Shown here piece by piece: positions 13,444 through 16,803 of a stretch of 16,803 nucleotides of DNA. How positions within the stretch are numbered: position 1 is the stretch's first letter; every line of letters starts with the position of its first letter. The notes under the pieces are model-generated. The model made no database searches, was not told where the DNA came from, and saw only the letters and a list, made by a program, of their open reading frames with translations. The position numbers and the translations under genes were made by a program. The DNA is from Calditrichota bacterium (lineage in GTDB: Bacteria > Calditrichota > Calditrichia > RBG-13-44-9), in NCBI GenBank assembly GCA_016934605.1, contig JAFGSO010000493.1, positions 1 to 16,803 on the forward strand, in the 5' to 3' direction.

Positions 13444-16290
13444 TTAAAACTCCATTGAAAAACCAAATCTGATCTGTCTCGGCTTACGATATCGTGCCGG
13501 ATTAAAAGGAAATGGTTCTGAAATGGGAAAAAACCGGTCCGGATACAACGGATCATTCCAGCTGATCGGCGTGGGATCGCCGTATTCATAGGCATTTCCG
13601 GTCACATTGTTAATGATGTTGACATTATTTGTATTGAACAGATTTGTTATATCGATGCTGAATATATATCGGAAACGCGACCACTGAAAAAATTTACGGA
13701 AGCTCAGATCGGCCCAATGCCAGGGATTCCCGAGTTTACTGTATCGCAGACTCTGATCTTCTACCAGTGTGTAAACAGGACGCCCGTCTTCCGGCCTGTA
13801 ATAATTAAATTCTGCAGGGGTGTATCGTCTGCCAGCCATGGCGAACCAGCGGAAGTTCAGATTCCAGTCATCGAACATTTTTATTCCGAAGATGCGGGGG
13901 GCACGGTTATTCGGGACTCTGAAATTCAGGTTGAACGAAACCTGCCAGGGCCTATCCCACTGGGCGTAGGATTCTTTGATAGGCTCCTCATCAATACTCC
14001 CCTGTGCTACCAGTAATCCTATATCCGGTGAGGAAGATTTTGTGGTGGTCAATGAATAGGAACCACTCAGAACCCCGGAAAAATAGGTTCCCATTCTGCT
14101 GCGGAATTCTGCCTCGATTCCGCGTGAGCGGGCATAATCCAGATTAATGTAAAAAATGGCCGAACCGATCCGTGGAACACCTCGAATGGTGGTGGTCTGA
14201 ACATAATCAAAAATGTCTGTATAATATGCAGTTACATTGATCACATTATTTTCATTTATCTTGCTGCGAACACCCAGTTCGTACTTTACCGATGTTTCCG
14301 GATTCAGGTTGGGATTCCCGAATTTCTGATACGCTGATTTGGAACTCACGCCACTCAGTTTTGCATAGACAAACTGAGGTTTCGGCTGTTTGGAAAAATG
14401 TCCATAATTGAAAAAGAGCATTAAATTATCGGAAACGGGATGAGAAACTGCCAGTCTGGGCATCAGGCGAAATTTAAACCTGTGCCCCATAAATTTATAA
14501 GTCTCATCCGCATAGTCCTGACGTATGGTTGGAGTCAGCAGATTGAGGGTATCATTAACCGCGCGGTCCACAAATTTTCCCGGCATCCAGTAGTCGAGTC
14601 GTACACCGGCATTCAGATAGAATCCCTCAAACTTGATATTGTCCTGAACAAAGAACGCCCCGTCTGCGGGATAAACCCGGTAGACGTCCTGTGTTGAACC
14701 AAACCCGCCTTCCAGCCAGGGATCAACAATATCCAGCATCTGCATTTCCTTGAAGGACGATTCAAAACCGGCTTTCAGGGTGTGGATATTCCCGATATGG
14801 CTGGTTACATCTCCCTGAAGAGTATACCATTCTATGAAATGATCGTGCCAGAATGTGGCATTGCCGTAATCATAAAAACCATCTCCCGGTATGATGCGTA
14901 TTTTGGTGCTATCGTCCCGCGGTGTGTAATACTGAACCGGCAGACGCGGAACATCGAGCGGTTTCTGATATTGCGACCAGTGAAGACCGTTCCAGTCAGA
15001 ACGCAGGTGAGCCCAGTACTGGCTGAACTGAATCTCGTAGAAGGTGGTTTTATTCAAAGTATGTTTCCATTGCAGTGAAAACTTTTCATTATCATGGGTG
15101 TAAGTATTAAAAATATCGAGATTTTGTGAATATTCGTAAGGAAAGCCAGGACCGGGCTCCACATACTCGAGATTCGTCTGCAGAGATTGCCGGTTCTGAT
15201 TAATGCTGATGGAACGGTTATAGGAAAAAGTTAACTGCCGCGTCGGGCTCATTTGCCAGTTTAATTTAAAGAGCCCGGACCAGTTATTGTTCTGTCGCGA
15301 GGCGAAAGTGGTTGGGGTCAATATCGAGTTTCCAAACAGATCCAGCGTGGGGGAGATTGACGAATAGAGCTGATTCGCCGCACTGCCTGTATAATCGTCC
15401 GCTACCTGGACATATATATTCGTAAAAAAGTACATCTTCCCCGGAACCTTAATTCCCAGAAAAGGCAGAAAATAATTGGAAATCAATTCCGGCCCGCCCA
15501 GATTGAATTCATACAGATCTGAGTTGAAGCTCCATGGCTGGTCATAGAAAAGTCCCAGGTTATCCGTTTTATAGGAGGCGAATCCTTCACATTTATCCGA
15601 TCCGGATTTGGTTTTCACACTGATGATTCCTGACGTTGCCTGCCCGTATTCAGCATCGTATCCGCCGGTTATAACTTCAACTTCTTCAATAGCATTGGCA
15701 CTGATATTCAACCCAAATCCTGTACCGGACAGCGGATCCTGGACAGAAATACCGTCCACCAGATACTGTGCTTCATAGGTACGTCCACCCCGGATATGTA
15801 TTTCATCATCCTGCTGAACAATCCCCACCTGACTGGAAACAATTGTTTTCACATCTTCAAAAATCTGATTGGAGATGTCCTGGCTGGTTACCGATCGGGT
15901 CGTATTGGTCTGATCGAATTCAATCAGTGGCTTTTCTCCGATGATCACAATTTCCTGCCCCAGAGCCAGGGAAGTGGATTCCATCTCAAAATTAACGGTA
16001 ATACTCTCTCCCGGCAGAACTTTTACACCCGTTTTCTGAATAACCTTATAACCTATGTAGCTCACCTCCAGGCTGTATTCGCCTGGATTTACATTGGGGA
16101 TGACATAAAAACCATCCGCATCAGTGGAGGCTCCCAGATAAGTTCCCAGGACAACAATATTCACACCCACCAGGGGATCTCGGGATTCACTGTCCTGCAC
16201 AATCCCTCTGATAGTCCCTTTTGGAGGCTGTGCAAAAGCAGTGATAGTGAAAAGAAGAAAAATACCTGCTATATAAAATGATTTTTTCAT
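13444..16290 (-). CDS. TonB-dependent receptor with carboxypeptidase-regulatory-like domain
   Basis: The 948-residue outer-membrane protein has, in order: a signal peptide (1-20, cleaved after AFA); a beta-sandwich CarboxypepD_reg-like domain (about 25-108, with VGVNIVVLGT and DADGFYVIPNVNPGEY); and a plug domain (about 128-230, with IHIRGG 165-170, YLVDG 176-180 and EYGQATSGIISVKTKSG 214-230). A long barrel ends in RQIRFGFSMEF with terminal Phe, as BAM substrates do. It is expected to import or move a large ligand using TonB energy; the ligand is unknown. No TonB box is recognised with confidence. The Shine-Dalgarno is poor. The gene lies 12 nt after the partial upstream gene and 18 nt before the PorV-like gene, so translation coupling in one operon is likely. 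Confidence 0.95.
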   Translation of the reverse strand: MKKSFYIAGIFLLFTITAFAQPPKGTIRGIVQDSESRDPLVGVNIVVLGTYLGASTDADGFYVIPNVNPGEYSLEVSYIGYKVIQKTGVKVLPGESITVNFEMESTSLALGQEIVIIGEKPLIEFDQTNTTRSVTSQDISNQIFEDVKTIVSSQVGIVQQDDEIHIRGGRTYEAQYLVDGISVQDPLSGTGFGLNISANAIEEVEVITGGYDAEYGQATSGIISVKTKSGSDKCEGFASYKTDNLGLFYDQPWSFNSDLYEFNLGGPELISNYFLPFLGIKVPGKMYFFTNIYVQVADDYTGSAANQLYSSISPTLDLFGNSILTPTTFASRQNNNWSGLFKLNWQMSPTRQLTFSYNRSISINQNRQSLQTNLEYVEPGPGFPYEYSQNLDIFNTYTHDNEKFSLQWKHTLNKTTFYEIQFSQYWAHLRSDWNGLHWSQYQKPLDVPRLPVQYYTPRDDSTKIRIIPGDGFYDYGNATFWHDHFIEWYTLQGDVTSHIGNIHTLKAGFESSFKEMQMLDIVDPWLEGGFGSTQDVYRVYPADGAFFVQDNIKFEGFYLNAGVRLDYWMPGKFVDRAVNDTLNLLTPTIRQDYADETYKFMGHRFKFRLMPRLAVSHPVSDNLMLFFNYGHFSKQPKPQFVYAKLSGVSSKSAYQKFGNPNLNPETSVKYELGVRSKINENNVINVTAYYTDIFDYVQTTTIRGVPRIGSAIFYINLDYARSRGIEAEFRSRMGTYFSGVLSGSYSLTTTKSSSPDIGLLVAQGSIDEEPIKESYAQWDRPWQVSFNLNFRVPNNRAPRIFGIKMFDDWNLNFRWFAMAGRRYTPAEFNYYRPEDGRPVYTLVEDQSLRYSKLGNPWHWADLSFRKFFQWSRFRYIFSIDITNLFNTNNVNIINNVTGNAYEYGDPTPISWNDPLYPDRFFPISEPFPFNPARYRKPRQIRFGFSMEF

Positions 16291-16302
16291 AAAAAAATCT
16301 GC

Positions 16303-16803
16303 TCATTTAAAAATATCATTCAGAATAATATCAAAAAATTCATCCAGATTGTTATCGGCTTTCAGTTGGTGAAGCGGTGCAGCTGAAAACACGAAATCAT
16401 ACGGATTTGCTTTTGGATTATCATTTTTACCCAACATAATGAACAACGGTGTATCATACGGTGGTGAGGGATTCTGAAATCGGTACATCGGGATGGATGT
16501 CACCTTGGGAATTAGTGCTTTAATGCCAACCACCGTCTGTGATACCCTGAGAACCGGCAGTTGTCGGGCTGATGGGAAATTCAGCTGGAAAGCAGAATCC
16601 GGATTGAATATGTTGCCGGGGAAACTGCGGTAATTGGTTTGACTAACAGAGTCTACAGGCGAGAATCCCAGTGGATTACCCAGGGTTCCAAAAGCCTGAT
16701 TAAACATGGTGCTGTAGATAATTTTTCCTCCATCGGGAGGATTCATTGCTTTATCAAGAAACTTCGGAATTGCAATCTGGGCCGCAATAAAATGACTGTT
16801 TGC
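16303..16803 (-). CDS. Partial gene of unknown function, C-terminal 166 residues
   Basis: The reading frame stays open to the window edge. Nineteen codons precede the first internal ATG (16746), reading ANSHFIAAQIAIPKFLDKA, which have the same coding character. The true start is therefore outside the window, and the ATG is likely internal. The visible part is rich in Pro, Asn and Phe, has no hydrophobic membrane span, and ends LDEFFDIILNDIFK. I do not recognise a domain. Its position 12 nt before the TonB-dependent receptor, on the same strand, suggests an exported or envelope protein of the same operon. Confidence 0.7.
   Translation of the reverse strand, partial: ANSHFIAAQIAIPKFLDKAMNPPDGGKIIYSTMFNQAFGTLGNPLGFSPVDSVSQTNYRSFPGNIFNPDSAFQLNFPSARQLPVLRVSQTVVGIKALIPKVTSIPMYRFQNPSPPYDTPLFIMLGKNDNPKANPYDFVFSAAPLHQLKADNNLDEFFDIILNDIFK

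Noticed and set aside
16303..16746. Treating the last gene as complete from ATG 16746
   Set aside because: The frame is open to the window edge with coding-like codons before that ATG and no ribosome site in front of it.

Overview
The window reads as ordinary chromosomal DNA of moderate, slightly AT-leaning composition from a bacterium of the Fibrobacteres-Chlorobi-Bacteroidetes (FCB) superphylum. The main clues are a TonB-dependent receptor with an N-terminal carboxypeptidase-regulatory-like domain and a PorV/PorQ-family outer-membrane protein. An anaerobic-type pyruvate:ferredoxin oxidoreductase suggests low-oxygen metabolism. Many genes have good Shine-Dalgarno sequences (AAGGAG, AAAGGAGGT), unlike most Bacteroidia. 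This leans me towards a deeper FCB lineage (Calditrichota, KSB1, Marinimicrobia or Ignavibacteriota-like), but that is inference. I see no rRNA, tRNA, CRISPR array, insertion sequence or phage gene.

Layout. Positions 1-206 are non-coding and hold a cluster of small hairpins and a strict 8-bp tandem repeat. On the minus strand follow a dihydroorotate-dehydrogenase-like flavoprotein (264-1256, with a strong terminator) and nifJ, pyruvate:ferredoxin oxidoreductase (1360-4944). About 600 bp upstream of nifJ is non-coding apart from a possible 48-codon ORF. It contains a 15-bp 7-1-7 palindrome of Fur/PerR type placed next to a plausible nifJ promoter. Next, still on the minus strand, is a translationally coupled two-gene ABC exporter (NatA/NatB type, 5542-7700). 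It is divergent from an aldehyde dehydrogenase on the plus strand (7879-9324).

A plus-strand cold-shock protein gene (9525-9737) has a TTGACA promoter, three helically phased A-tracts upstream, and a roughly 100-nt leader. In the leader, two strong stems cross each other, as in a pseudoknot or RNA switch. A bidirectional terminator separates it from a minus-strand amino-acid permease (9813-11186). The rest of the window (11288-16803) is a tightly packed minus-strand envelope operon: a partial unknown protein, a 948-residue TonB-dependent receptor, a PorV/PorQ-type barrel, and an exported NHL-type beta-propeller protein.

How the genes fit together. The first block is pyruvate oxidation to acetyl-CoA with reduced ferredoxin; the DHOD-like flavoprotein downstream may be a redox partner, but this is unproven. 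The last block looks like a co-expressed outer-membrane uptake or export module of unknown substrate. The most interesting signals are the cold-shock leader RNA, the Fur/PerR-like operator at nifJ, and the DHOD-like protein whose usual Asn-x-Ser-Cys-Pro-Asn-type motif is replaced.
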